Origin: Chloroflexota bacterium
GTDB taxonomy: Bacteria; Chloroflexota; Anaerolineae; Anaerolineales; Villigracilaceae
DNA length: 42,935 bases
Direction of reading: 5' to 3'
Assembly (NCBI GenBank): GCA_016866215.1
Contig: VGNE01000031.1
Span: 1-42,935, forward strand
A model generated the notes under the pieces. It was not told the origin of the DNA and searched no databases. It was given only the letters and a program-made list of their open reading frames with translations. The number at the start of each line of letters is the position of its first letter. Position 1 is the stretch's first letter. The position numbers were made by a program, and so were the translations under genes. Shown one piece after another: positions 7,432-14,357 of this stretch.

Positions 7432-7725
7432 ATGCGCATTATCTCCCGAAAGATATTACGCGAATTCTGGGAAAAACATCCAGACTCTCGCCAGCAATTA
7501 CAAGCCTGGTATATAGATGTTAAACATGCGAATTGGACAAGCCCAACAGATATAAAAGAAATCTATCCTCATGCCAGTATTCTAGTGGATAATCGAGTCG
7601 TATTTAATATTAAAGGAAATAAGTATCGTATGATCGTGATAATTCAATACCGTTTTGGACAAGTTTATATTCATTTTGTTGGTACGCATCAGGAATATGA
7701 TCGTATCCATGCCAAAACGGTTTAG
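7432..7725 (+). CDS. higB: HigB-type toxin (RelE-fold mRNA interferase)
   Basis: A 97-residue toxin of the HigB group, beginning MRIISRKILREFWEKHPDSR and containing the conserved ADIK-like SPTDIKEIYPHASIL and RVVFNIKGNKYRMIV segments; it ends VGTHQEYDRI. HigB toxins bind the ribosome and cleave mRNA during translation. The antitoxin follows after 9 bp, so the pair is complete and in toxin-first order. The start is set by the extended -10 at 7417-7425, with no Shine-Dalgarno. Confidence 0.93.
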   Translation: MRIISRKILREFWEKHPDSRQQLQAWYIDVKHANWTSPTDIKEIYPHASILVDNRVVFNIKGNKYRMIVIIQYRFGQVYIHFVGTHQEYDRIHAKTV

Positions 7726-7734
7726 GAGAATAGG

Positions 7735-8139
7735 ATGAACATCAAACCTATTAAAACAAATTCAGATTATGAGACTGCGCTAAAGGAAATCGAACGGTTA
7801 TTCGACGCAGAGCCCGGCACACCTGATGGTGATCGTCTTGAAGTTCTATCTACATTAGTTGAAGCCTACGAAGACGAACACTATTCCATCCCCCTGCCTG
7901 ATCCCATAGAAATGATTCTTTACACGATGGACAGCCGAGGTTTGACCCGCGCTGATCTTGAACCATATATTGGAAGCCGCGCACGTGTTTCAGAAATTCT
8001 CAACCGCAAACGCCTTCTTTCACTTTCCATGATTCAACGTCTGAATACAGGGCTGGGTATTCCAGCAGAATCATTGATAGCATCGTATAAAATTTCAACT
8101 TCAAAAACACCTCGCAGCCGACCCCGGATTATTGCTTAA
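7735..8139 (+). CDS. higA: HigA-type antitoxin, HTH (XRE) protein
   Basis: A 134-residue antitoxin. Residues ~1-55 are an acidic, Glu-rich toxin-binding region (LFDAEPGTPDGDRLEVL), and ~60-118 hold a helix-turn-helix of the XRE/HigA type (LTRADLEPYIGSRARVSEILNRKR). AGGAG lies 7 bp before the ATG. It neutralises HigB and, by family analogy, represses the shared promoter. The basic tail (residues 119-134) may add DNA contact. Confidence 0.92.
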   Translation: MNIKPIKTNSDYETALKEIERLFDAEPGTPDGDRLEVLSTLVEAYEDEHYSIPLPDPIEMILYTMDSRGLTRADLEPYIGSRARVSEILNRKRLLSLSMIQRLNTGLGIPAESLIASYKISTSKTPRSRPRIIA

Positions 8140-8196
8140 ATCACTATTTCATTGGGATTTTCTTATCTGCTTTCGCATGCTTCATATTAACCAATC

Positions 8197-9105
8197 ATGA
8201 ACATTGGACACTTCCCGCCACCCAAACAACGCGGTTTGATCATTCACGGACTCATCCTGCTGGTGCTGGTGATCATTGCCATAATCGGATTCGTAAACCT
8301 TTCCAGCGCAGAGGTTGGCCCCGTTTTTTTGATTTCCCTGCTGGTCTCGCTGGCTGCCTTCCTTCCAATCCCGTTTTTTTTATATCGCACTTACGCCTTA
8401 TGGCGGGCAGATTACTACATGGACCGCGACAGCCTCGCCATCCATTGGGGCTTGCGTGTGGAAGATATTCCGCTAACAGATATCGAATGGATCCGTCCCG
8501 CCGATGACCTGGCGCACCCGCTTTCACTGCCTTCGTTTCGATGGCCTGGCGGGTTATTAGGAGTGCGGCGTCATCCCGACCTAGGCCTGGTTGAATTTCT
8601 CGCGGCAGACCCGAAAAAACTTTTGCTGATTGCCACGGCAAAACGGGTGTTTGTGATCTCGCCCGATAATCCCGCCGCGCTTGCGCAAACATTCGCGCGC
8701 GCAACCGAATTGGGAAGCATCACCCACACCGAAGCAAAATCAGTGTACCCATCCTTCGTGGTGACGCAGGCCTGGGAAAGCGGGCTCGCGCGTTACCTTT
8801 GGCTCAGTGCACTATTTTTGAATTTAGGATTGTTCATTTGGGCAAGCCTCATCATCCCCTCCACGCCGCAAGTTGCGCTCAGCCCGCAATTTGTTGGCGG
8901 CGCGCCTGAAAGCGTACCATCCTCGCAATTGATCCTCTTCCCTGTTGCCAGCCTCCTGCTTTCTATTACAGGGTGGATCGCGGGTCTCTATTTTTATCGT
9001 TGGGAGCATGAACGCGTGCTGGCCTTTATCGTGTGGGGCTCCAGTGCCCTCACCGGCTTGTTATTCCTGCTCGCTGTGTTATTTATCATCACAACCCCCG
9101 TATGA
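8197..9105 (+). CDS. Membrane protein with PH-like domain, unknown function
   Basis: A 302-residue protein with two N-terminal transmembrane helices (~14-34 and 41-63), a soluble region (~68-165) and three C-terminal helices (~203-223, 246-266, 275-298). The soluble region, with YYMDRDSLAIHWGLRVEDIPLTDI and a later LLLIATAKRVFVISPDNP, has the pattern of bacterial PH-like domains of the bPH_10 type. No enzymatic motif is seen. TATTAA 6 bp before the ATG is a weak candidate -10. The role is unknown; membrane-associated scaffolding or sensing are possibilities only. Confidence 0.7.
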   Translation: MNIGHFPPPKQRGLIIHGLILLVLVIIAIIGFVNLSSAEVGPVFLISLLVSLAAFLPIPFFLYRTYALWRADYYMDRDSLAIHWGLRVEDIPLTDIEWIRPADDLAHPLSLPSFRWPGGLLGVRRHPDLGLVEFLAADPKKLLLIATAKRVFVISPDNPAALAQTFARATELGSITHTEAKSVYPSFVVTQAWESGLARYLWLSALFLNLGLFIWASLIIPSTPQVALSPQFVGGAPESVPSSQLILFPVASLLLSITGWIAGLYFYRWEHERVLAFIVWGSSALTGLLFLLAVLFIITTPV

Positions 9106-9108
9106 AAA

Positions 9109-9262
9109 ACCAATCACCTCTTCGGCTGGGTCTGCCATGCAGACTCTCTCCAGGTGAAATTCAATGATGAGGCACAGGAGCATGTTTGGGTCAAGCCCGA
9201 AGCGGCTCTTTCTACACCTTAATATACTTACACGCGCCCTTCCATTGAAAATCATTTTAGGT
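9109..9262 (+). pseudogene. Remnant of a Nudix-hydrolase C-terminus
   Basis: Frame 9109-9222 reads TNHLFGWVCHADSLQVKFND then EAQEHVWVKPEAALSTP, which resembles the segment after the Nudix box of many hydrolases, including the strand ending in a W-V/F-x-P-E-E-A-L motif. It stops at TAA (9220-9222). A shifted frame continues with LTRALPLKIIL, like the family's final helix (YTRxLLEKI). There is no start codon or Nudix box upstream because the PH-protein gene ends just before. I read it as a decayed fragment. Confidence 0.45.
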
Positions 9263-9296
9263 AATTTGTCATGGTTTTCATCCAAATTAAAGTTAC

Positions 9297-9325
9297 TTTA
9301 AACAGTTGCGCCATCTCAATAAAAT
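9297..9325 (+). promoter_or_regulatory. Candidate promoter for the aminotransferase
   Basis: TTTAAA (9297-9302) and TAAAAT (9320-9325) are separated by 17 bp. A start near 9332 would give a leader of about 128 nt that contains the hairpin at 9402-9436. Apart from this, the stretch 9106-9459 holds only the Nudix remnant. Confidence 0.35.
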
Positions 9326-9401
9326 GTGTAAGATAAGGATGCCGTGATACAGATTTTGGGGCTGCCTCTTTCTGGCGTTTTCCCGCCTTACAGTCAGCAA
9401 G

Positions 9402-9436
9402 CCTGATGGGTACCTGTGTACCTGTCAGGTTTTTTT
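9402..9436 (+). terminator. Terminator-like hairpin in the aminotransferase leader
   Basis: CCTGA-TG-GGTAC pairs with GTACC-TG-TCAGG around a CTGT loop and is followed by seven T. It lies only 23 bp upstream of the aminotransferase start codon and just before its ribosome-binding site, so it may be an attenuator rather than the end of an upstream gene. Confidence 0.6.
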
Positions 9437-9459
9437 CGTCTCTTCAGCAAGGAGTAAAA

Positions 9460-10701
9460 ATGCAAACACCCTGGGAATATCGGTATGCGCACCGTATGCA
9501 AAAAATGGGAAGTTCTGTCATCCGTGAATTACTAAAGTTGACCGAACAGCCGGATATTATCTCGTTTGCGGGAGGCTTGCCGGCACCCGAGGTTTTTCCG
9601 GTGGCGGAATTTCAAGTGGCCTGCAACCGCGTGCTCAGTGACCAGGGCGCGCAGGCTTTGCAATACAGCACCACCGAGGGCTATCGCCCTTTGCGCGAGA
9701 TGATTGCGCGGCACACAGCGCGGTACACCGTGCCGATCACATCTGAAAATATATTGATCACATCCGGCTCGCAACAGGCCTTGGATTTTATCGGCAGATT
9801 ATTCATCAATCGCGGCGATTATATTGTAGTGGAGTCGCCTACGTATCTCGGCGCATTGCAGGCCTGGAATGCGTACGGCGCGCAATATATTTCCATCCCT
9901 TCGGATGAAAACGGGATAATCGTGGATAAATTGGAGGAAGCGCTTCGCATCGGGCCAAAGTTCATTTACGTGCTCCCGAATTTTCAAAATCCGTCCGGCG
10001 CGACTCTCAGCCTTGAACGCCGCAAGATATTGGTTCAGCTGGCAGATCAGTATGGTGTGCCGATCATTGAAGACGATCCATACGGCCAACTGCGGTATGA
10101 CGGTGAGCATCTTCCTTCCGTCGTCTATCTGGATGATCATTTCCGTAAAAATGGTGACGGTGAATACAGCGGCAACGTGATTTATTTGAGCACGTTCTCA
10201 AAATTGCTTGCTCCGGGACTGCGCCTGGCATGGGTGGTTGCCCCGCCGCAGGTCATCCGTAAACTGGTGATGACAAAACAAGCTGCAGATTTACATACCT
10301 CGTCTTTTAATCAGCATGTGGCGTACGAAGTGGCAAAAGGCGGATTTTTAGACGAGCATGTCAAATTGATCCGCGCCACTTATAAGAAACGCCGCGATGT
10401 GATGCTCGAAATGATGGATGAAATGTTCCCGCCACAGGTGCGCTGGGCCAAGCCGCAAGGCGGTATGTTCCTGTGGGGAGTATTGCCGGAAAACATTGAT
10501 GCGGCCGAGGTGCTAAAAGCAGCCATAGATCGCAAAGTGGCCTTTGTGCCGGGCGCAGCTTTCCACCCCAATGGCGGAGGCGACAATACCATGCGCCTCA
10601 ACTTTTCCTTCTCTTCGCCGGATATCATCCGCGAAGGCATCACACGGCTTGGCATGACCTTGAAGGATATCCTCAAGAAAAATGGGCATGGAGCAGGGTA
10701 G
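9460..10701 (+). CDS. PLP-dependent class I aminotransferase (2-aminoadipate/LysN-like)
   Basis: A 413-residue fold-type I aminotransferase. Visible landmarks are SFAGGLPAPEVFP (35-47), the cofactor-binding TSGSQQALD (101-109), NFQNPSG (174-180), EDDPYG (204-209), and the PLP-lysine segment STFSKLLAPGLRL with Lys248. This set is typical of the 2-aminoadipate/aromatic/branched-chain group related to MocR C-terminal domains; the amino-acid substrate is not determined by sequence. The ATG at 9460 is chosen over an in-frame ATG at 9406 because AAGGAG sits at the right distance and the upstream ATG lies in the hairpin. The hairpin at 9402-9436 suggests control of elongation. Confidence 0.9.
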   Translation: MQTPWEYRYAHRMQKMGSSVIRELLKLTEQPDIISFAGGLPAPEVFPVAEFQVACNRVLSDQGAQALQYSTTEGYRPLREMIARHTARYTVPITSENILITSGSQQALDFIGRLFINRGDYIVVESPTYLGALQAWNAYGAQYISIPSDENGIIVDKLEEALRIGPKFIYVLPNFQNPSGATLSLERRKILVQLADQYGVPIIEDDPYGQLRYDGEHLPSVVYLDDHFRKNGDGEYSGNVIYLSTFSKLLAPGLRLAWVVAPPQVIRKLVMTKQAADLHTSSFNQHVAYEVAKGGFLDEHVKLIRATYKKRRDVMLEMMDEMFPPQVRWAKPQGGMFLWGVLPENIDAAEVLKAAIDRKVAFVPGAAFHPNGGGDNTMRLNFSFSSPDIIREGITRLGMTLKDILKKNGHGAG

Positions 10702-10757
10702 ACAGGGAAACAAGTAAATTCGTAGACAGGCGGGCATGGTTTTGTAATGCGTGATAT

Positions 10758-10784
10758 GTGTTTGATGGTCCAGATGCCAAACAC
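10758..10784. other. Small inverted repeat between convergent genes
   Basis: GTGTTTG and CAAACAC are separated by 13 bp, between the aminotransferase (plus) and the HD protein (minus). There is no T-run. It may be a weak bidirectional terminator or processing hairpin. Confidence 0.3.
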
Positions 10785-10798
10785 ACTGTAGTGGAAAA

Positions 10799-11365
10799 TT
10801 ATTGAATGTTTCCCACCAACCCCAACTCTGGCGCGATGCTTCGCATGGCTGTGATGACATTGCCCACATGCTCCCAAAGATCAACACCGAGTTCTTTTGC
10901 GGCATGTTCCATTTCACTACGATCTGTGCCGGCGGCGAAGGCTTTGTCCTTCCATTTCTTTTTGACCGAACTTGCTTCAAGGTCATACAATGAACGCGAA
11001 GGACGCACCAGCGCGACCGCTGTGATGAGACCGGTTACCTCATCACAGGCGGCCAGCGCTTTTCTGCGGACGGTATCTCGCGGAACACCGGTATGATCCG
11101 CATGGCTCAAGATATCCTGGATGACCTCCTCGCTCACGCCGCGCTCGCGCAGGGTCGCTGAACCTGCTTGTGGATGTTCATCCAATGTAGGATGGATCTC
11201 CCAATCAAAATCATGCAGCAAGCCGAGCAACCCCCATAGTTCAGCATCTTCCCCATACTTCTCTGCATAAAAACGCATGGCTGTTTCAACAGACAGCATG
11301 TGACGCACAAGGTTTTCACTTTTAACAAATTCACGTACAAGAGCAAGGGCTTCATCGCGGTTCAT
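10799..11365 (-). CDS. HD-domain hydrolase (HDIG-type)
   Basis: A 188-residue metal-dependent phosphohydrolase of the HD superfamily. The first histidine is in VRHMLSVE, and the HD pair is in LLHDFDWEIHP; a further histidine pattern HPQAGSATL and SHADHTG completes the metal site. Proteins of this type act on nucleotides or small phosphate esters; substrate unknown. The reading frame is open for 47 codons upstream, but that part is translated repeat DNA. ATG at 11365 has GGAG six bases upstream and is preferred. Confidence 0.85.
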   Translation of the reverse strand: MNRDEALALVREFVKSENLVRHMLSVETAMRFYAEKYGEDAELWGLLGLLHDFDWEIHPTLDEHPQAGSATLRERGVSEEVIQDILSHADHTGVPRDTVRRKALAACDEVTGLITAVALVRPSRSLYDLEASSVKKKWKDKAFAAGTDRSEMEHAAKELGVDLWEHVGNVITAMRSIAPELGLVGNIQ

Positions 11366-11386
11366 TGAGTTCTCCATTCTGTTTTC

Positions 11387-11496
11387 CGTCATTGCGAGGG
11401 CTGGTGGTTGAGTAGGACGAAGTCCGTATCGAAACCCAGTCCGAAGCAATCTCAAATAATAGGGAGACTGCTTCGCAAAGAGCGCTCGCAATGACG
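11387..11496. repeat. MITE-like palindromic repeat (CGTCATTGCGAG termini)
   Basis: A 110-bp element bounded by inverted termini CGTCATTGCGAG (from 11387) and CTCGCAATGACG (to 11496), with inner inverted motifs GAAGCAATCTC and GGAGACTGCTTC. It fills the gap between the HD gene start and the SanA-like stop codon (11499). It has no coding capacity; this motif combination is a frequent dispersed repeat in bacterial genomes. Confidence 0.85.
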
Positions 11497-11498
11497 AG

Positions 11499-12137
11499 TT
11501 ATTCAATTATCGGTTCAACTTCTCCAAGCACGGGGACAGGTTTTGTGACCATCACATCCCACACCGCTTGAAAGTTGGCAAACAACTCGCGTGTGCTCCA
11601 GTACAAACGCGAGACTTTGCGAAAATATTTATTGTCGGCTTCCACGCCGCTGGATGCAACCTCAAACCAGTTGCATAAAAACAAGGCGCGCGGCAAATGA
11701 AAAGCCTGTGTGACGAGGATCGCAGAGTCCACTTGAAAGATGGCTTTTGCGCGATAACAGGTATCGTACGTGCGGCGGCCTGCGTAATCCAGCACAATAT
11801 CCTCATCCGGCACGCCCAGGTTAAGCGCATATTGACGCATGGCTTCCGGTTCATTGTATTCGGTGAAGCGATTATCGCCGCTCATCAACAATTTGCCCAC
11901 TTTGCCTTGTTGATATAACTTCACGGCCGTTTCCACGCGGTCGCGCAGAACGTAACCTGCGGAACCATCGCGCAGCAAGCCTGCGCCAAAAACAATCGCA
12001 ATACGCGCCGGGGGAACATTCTCCACGCTGAATGTGCGCGGCGAGGCAAAGATCAAAACCACCAATTTTGGCAGGAACAAAGCGATGATTAATAGAAGCG
12101 CAAGGCGCCAGAGAAATTTTACTGTCTTTTTTAACAT
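11499..12137 (-). CDS. SanA/YdcF-like DUF218 membrane-anchored protein
   Basis: A 212-residue protein with one N-terminal membrane anchor (~8-30) and a DUF218 domain: IAIVFGAGLLRDGSAGYVLRDR (44-65), LLMSGDNR, YNEPEAMRQYALNLGVP, the YAGRRTYDTCYRAKAIF segment and the ILVTQAFHLPRAL segment. SanA-type members affect envelope permeability; the biochemical activity is not settled. It starts just after the terminator of the peptide transporter operon and no Shine-Dalgarno is evident. A MITE-like repeat separates it from the HD gene, which may still be co-transcribed. Confidence 0.88.
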   Translation of the reverse strand: MLKKTVKFLWRLALLLIIALFLPKLVVLIFASPRTFSVENVPPARIAIVFGAGLLRDGSAGYVLRDRVETAVKLYQQGKVGKLLMSGDNRFTEYNEPEAMRQYALNLGVPDEDIVLDYAGRRTYDTCYRAKAIFQVDSAILVTQAFHLPRALFLCNWFEVASSGVEADNKYFRKVSRLYWSTRELFANFQAVWDVMVTKPVPVLGEVEPIIE

Positions 12138-12142
12138 AATAG

Positions 12143-12188
12143 TAAAAAATTACAGCAGGATGAGAAAGCTGAATTCATCCTGCTGTAA
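12143..12188 (-). terminator. Intrinsic terminator of the peptide transporter operon
   Basis: A perfect 14-bp inverted repeat, TTACAGCAGGATGA (12150-12163) and TCATCCTGCTGTAA (12175-12188), followed on the minus strand by six T. It lies downstream of the oppC-like gene and upstream of the SanA-like gene. The remaining 12189-12332 is AT-rich and shows only an imperfect GCATAAAT/ATTTATGC pairing. Confidence 0.88.
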
Positions 12189-12332
12189 ATACCGCTTGTT
12201 GCATAAATTACTAAACTTTCTGGAAGAAATTACAAGCAAAAAAGATAATTCCGGTTATTTATGCGGCACTCTGTAATTGTAACGGATGGAAGGATCAGAA
12301 GGGAGTACCGAGCCTTTTTGATGAACTATGGG

Positions 12333-13289
12333 TCACAAATGCCGTTGACTGCGCGGGTCAAAGGCATCGCGCAATCCGTCGCCGATCAGGTTAATACACA
12401 GAATCGTGATGATGATGAATAAGCTGGGAAAGACCCACATCCACCATGCGCCGCGTTGAATGAAGGATTGTGCGCTGGTTAACATATTGCCCCATGAAGC
12501 GGTCGGCGGCTGAACACCCAGCCCCAGGAACGAGACATAGGCTTCGTTGAGGATCGCGCCAGCCAGCCCAAGCGTGGAAGAGACGATGATCGCGCCCATC
12601 GTGTTTGGGACAAGATGACGGAAGAAAATCCTCACATCGCTGGCCCCCAATGACTTTGATGCGGAAATGTAATCCATTTCCTTCAAGGAAAGCACGTTGG
12701 CGCGCACGATACGAGCCAGGTACATCCATGAAGTAACACCGATCACAACAATCACGATGCCTACGCTTCCGCTGAAACTCTGGCCAAATACTGTGATCGT
12801 TTGCACGTCTTTGCCAAGGTATTTACCCAGCACGATTAACAGGAACAACGAGGGAATGGAAAGCATCGCTTCTGTGAAACGCATTAGCAAAACATCCACC
12901 CAGCCGCCATAATACGCAGCCGTGCCTCCAATGACTGTTCCCAGGCTGACGGAGAACAAAACCGCTAGGAAACCTACGATCAGCGAAATTTGCCCGCCAT
13001 GTATCATGCGGGAGAAGATATCGCGTCCGGTGCTGTCGGTGCCCATCCAATGCGCCTGGGATGGAGGACTTAAGCGCGCCTGCAGGTCCACTTCGTTGGC
13101 CTCTTTCTCGCTCACCAGGATAGCGCCGATCACAATAAAGGCTATTAACAAAGCAAATCCAACCATGCCAAAGACAGCCATGCGGTGTTTTCGAAACCGC
13201 CTCCAGATCAATTGGCCGGGGGTATGAACCGGCTGAATAGGTTCACGCCCCACTACAGGGGTATCCAAAGATGCAATGTCAGTAGCCAT
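12333..13289 (-). CDS. Peptide/nickel-type ABC transporter permease (OppC/DppC family)
   Basis: A 318-residue inner-membrane permease with an N-terminal cytosolic segment, a first helix at ~35-57 and five more helices in the BPD_transp_1 domain. The large periplasmic loop carries HWMGTDSTGRDIFSRMIHGG, characteristic of DppC/OppC. The EAA loop is RHLVPNTMGAIIVSSTLGLA, and the FLGLGVQPPTASWG signature follows. It forms a heterodimer with the permease encoded 14 bp upstream. No ATPase gene is in the locus, so one must be supplied from elsewhere. Confidence 0.93.
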   Translation of the reverse strand: MATDIASLDTPVVGREPIQPVHTPGQLIWRRFRKHRMAVFGMVGFALLIAFIVIGAILVSEKEANEVDLQARLSPPSQAHWMGTDSTGRDIFSRMIHGGQISLIVGFLAVLFSVSLGTVIGGTAAYYGGWVDVLLMRFTEAMLSIPSLFLLIVLGKYLGKDVQTITVFGQSFSGSVGIVIVVIGVTSWMYLARIVRANVLSLKEMDYISASKSLGASDVRIFFRHLVPNTMGAIIVSSTLGLAGAILNEAYVSFLGLGVQPPTASWGNMLTSAQSFIQRGAWWMWVFPSLFIIITILCINLIGDGLRDAFDPRSQRHL

Positions 13290-13303
13290 AAAAGGTAACT
13301 CCG

Positions 13304-14263
13304 TTAACTGAGCCGAATACGAGGATCAACAAATGTATACACGATGTCGGTGATGATCGTAAACACCACCACCGCCGTTGAGACGATCAATAGGACGCCA
13401 AGCACCACCGGGAAATCACCGCGTTGAGCGTATTCCCAAAATAAGCGTCCCATGCCGGGCCAGGCGTACACCGATTCGGTCACTAGGGCGCCGCCCAGCA
13501 AATATGGAATATCCAGGCCCACAATTGTCACAAGCGGCAGCGCTGCATTACGGAGGGCGTGCTTGAACAATACGACCCGGCTGCTGAGTCCCTTTGCATG
13601 CGCGGTGCGAATGTAGTCCAGCCCAAGAACTTCGAGAACACTGGTGCGAATGAAGCGCGCATATCCCGCCGTGCTGATGATTACAAGGCAGGAAACAGGC
13701 AAGATCATATGTTTTACAAATTGCACGGGATCCTTTTGATCCCAGATATCCGCCCCGGTGGTTAGGTAGGGGAATCCCCATTCTTTGAATTTAACCGCAA
13801 AGATGAGCATCGCGCCCAGCGCGATGAAGAAGATCGGCATCGAAAAACCGATAAATGAAAAGGTCGTAATGATGTTATCAACCAGCGAGTATTGTTTGAC
13901 CGCCGAGGCAATACCCAGGAATAGGGACACAATGATTGTGATAATTTCAGCAGTGACCATTAATTTCAAGGTATTAGGCAGGCGTTGTGAAATCATCAAC
14001 GAGACAGGCTGTTTTGAGAAGAAGGAATTACCCAGATCACCCTGAAGGGCCAGCCCGAGCCATTTAAAATACTGTACGGGCAGGGGTTGATTTAACCCGA
14101 GTCTTTCACGCAGGGCTTCTTTATCTGCCGCAGTCATGTTTGGGTTGGTTGCGTATTGTGCCAGGGGGTCAGCAGAAAGGCGTGTCAGGATAAAACATAA
14201 AATCGTGATGATCAAAAGCGTGAAAAGTGCCTGAATGGCTCGTCTCGCAATATAAGACCACAT
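13304..14263 (-). CDS. Peptide/nickel-type ABC transporter permease (OppB/DppB family)
   Basis: A 319-residue permease with six predicted helices. It begins YIARRAIQALFTLLIITILC, as OppB/DppB proteins do, and has the family's EAA loop KHALRNAALPLVTIVGLDIP and the GGALVTESVYAWPGMGRL signature. AGGAGG lies 7 bp before the ATG. The gene follows the binding-protein gene after 94 bp that contain a long hairpin, and precedes the second permease by 14 bp, so the three are one operon. Confidence 0.94.
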   Translation of the reverse strand: MWSYIARRAIQALFTLLIITILCFILTRLSADPLAQYATNPNMTAADKEALRERLGLNQPLPVQYFKWLGLALQGDLGNSFFSKQPVSLMISQRLPNTLKLMVTAEIITIIVSLFLGIASAVKQYSLVDNIITTFSFIGFSMPIFFIALGAMLIFAVKFKEWGFPYLTTGADIWDQKDPVQFVKHMILPVSCLVIISTAGYARFIRTSVLEVLGLDYIRTAHAKGLSSRVVLFKHALRNAALPLVTIVGLDIPYLLGGALVTESVYAWPGMGRLFWEYAQRGDFPVVLGVLLIVSTAVVVFTIITDIVYTFVDPRIRLS

Positions 14264-14305
14264 AAACGACCTCCTGTTATAAAGCTGATCAATTGATAGT
14301 AATAG

Positions 14306-14337
14306 TATGAGAGGCAGGAACTTTCCTGCCTCTCATA
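14306..14337. other. Intercistronic hairpin between oppA-like and oppB-like genes
   Basis: A perfect 15-bp inverted repeat, TATGAGAGGCAGGAA and TTCCTGCCTCTCATA, with a 2-bp centre. On the operon strand it has no T-run, so it is more likely a 3' stabiliser that raises binding-protein mRNA over permease mRNA, a common arrangement in binding-protein operons. A short T-run exists only on the opposite strand. Confidence 0.7.
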
Positions 14338-14357
14338 TTTTAATCAAGGCTTACGAC

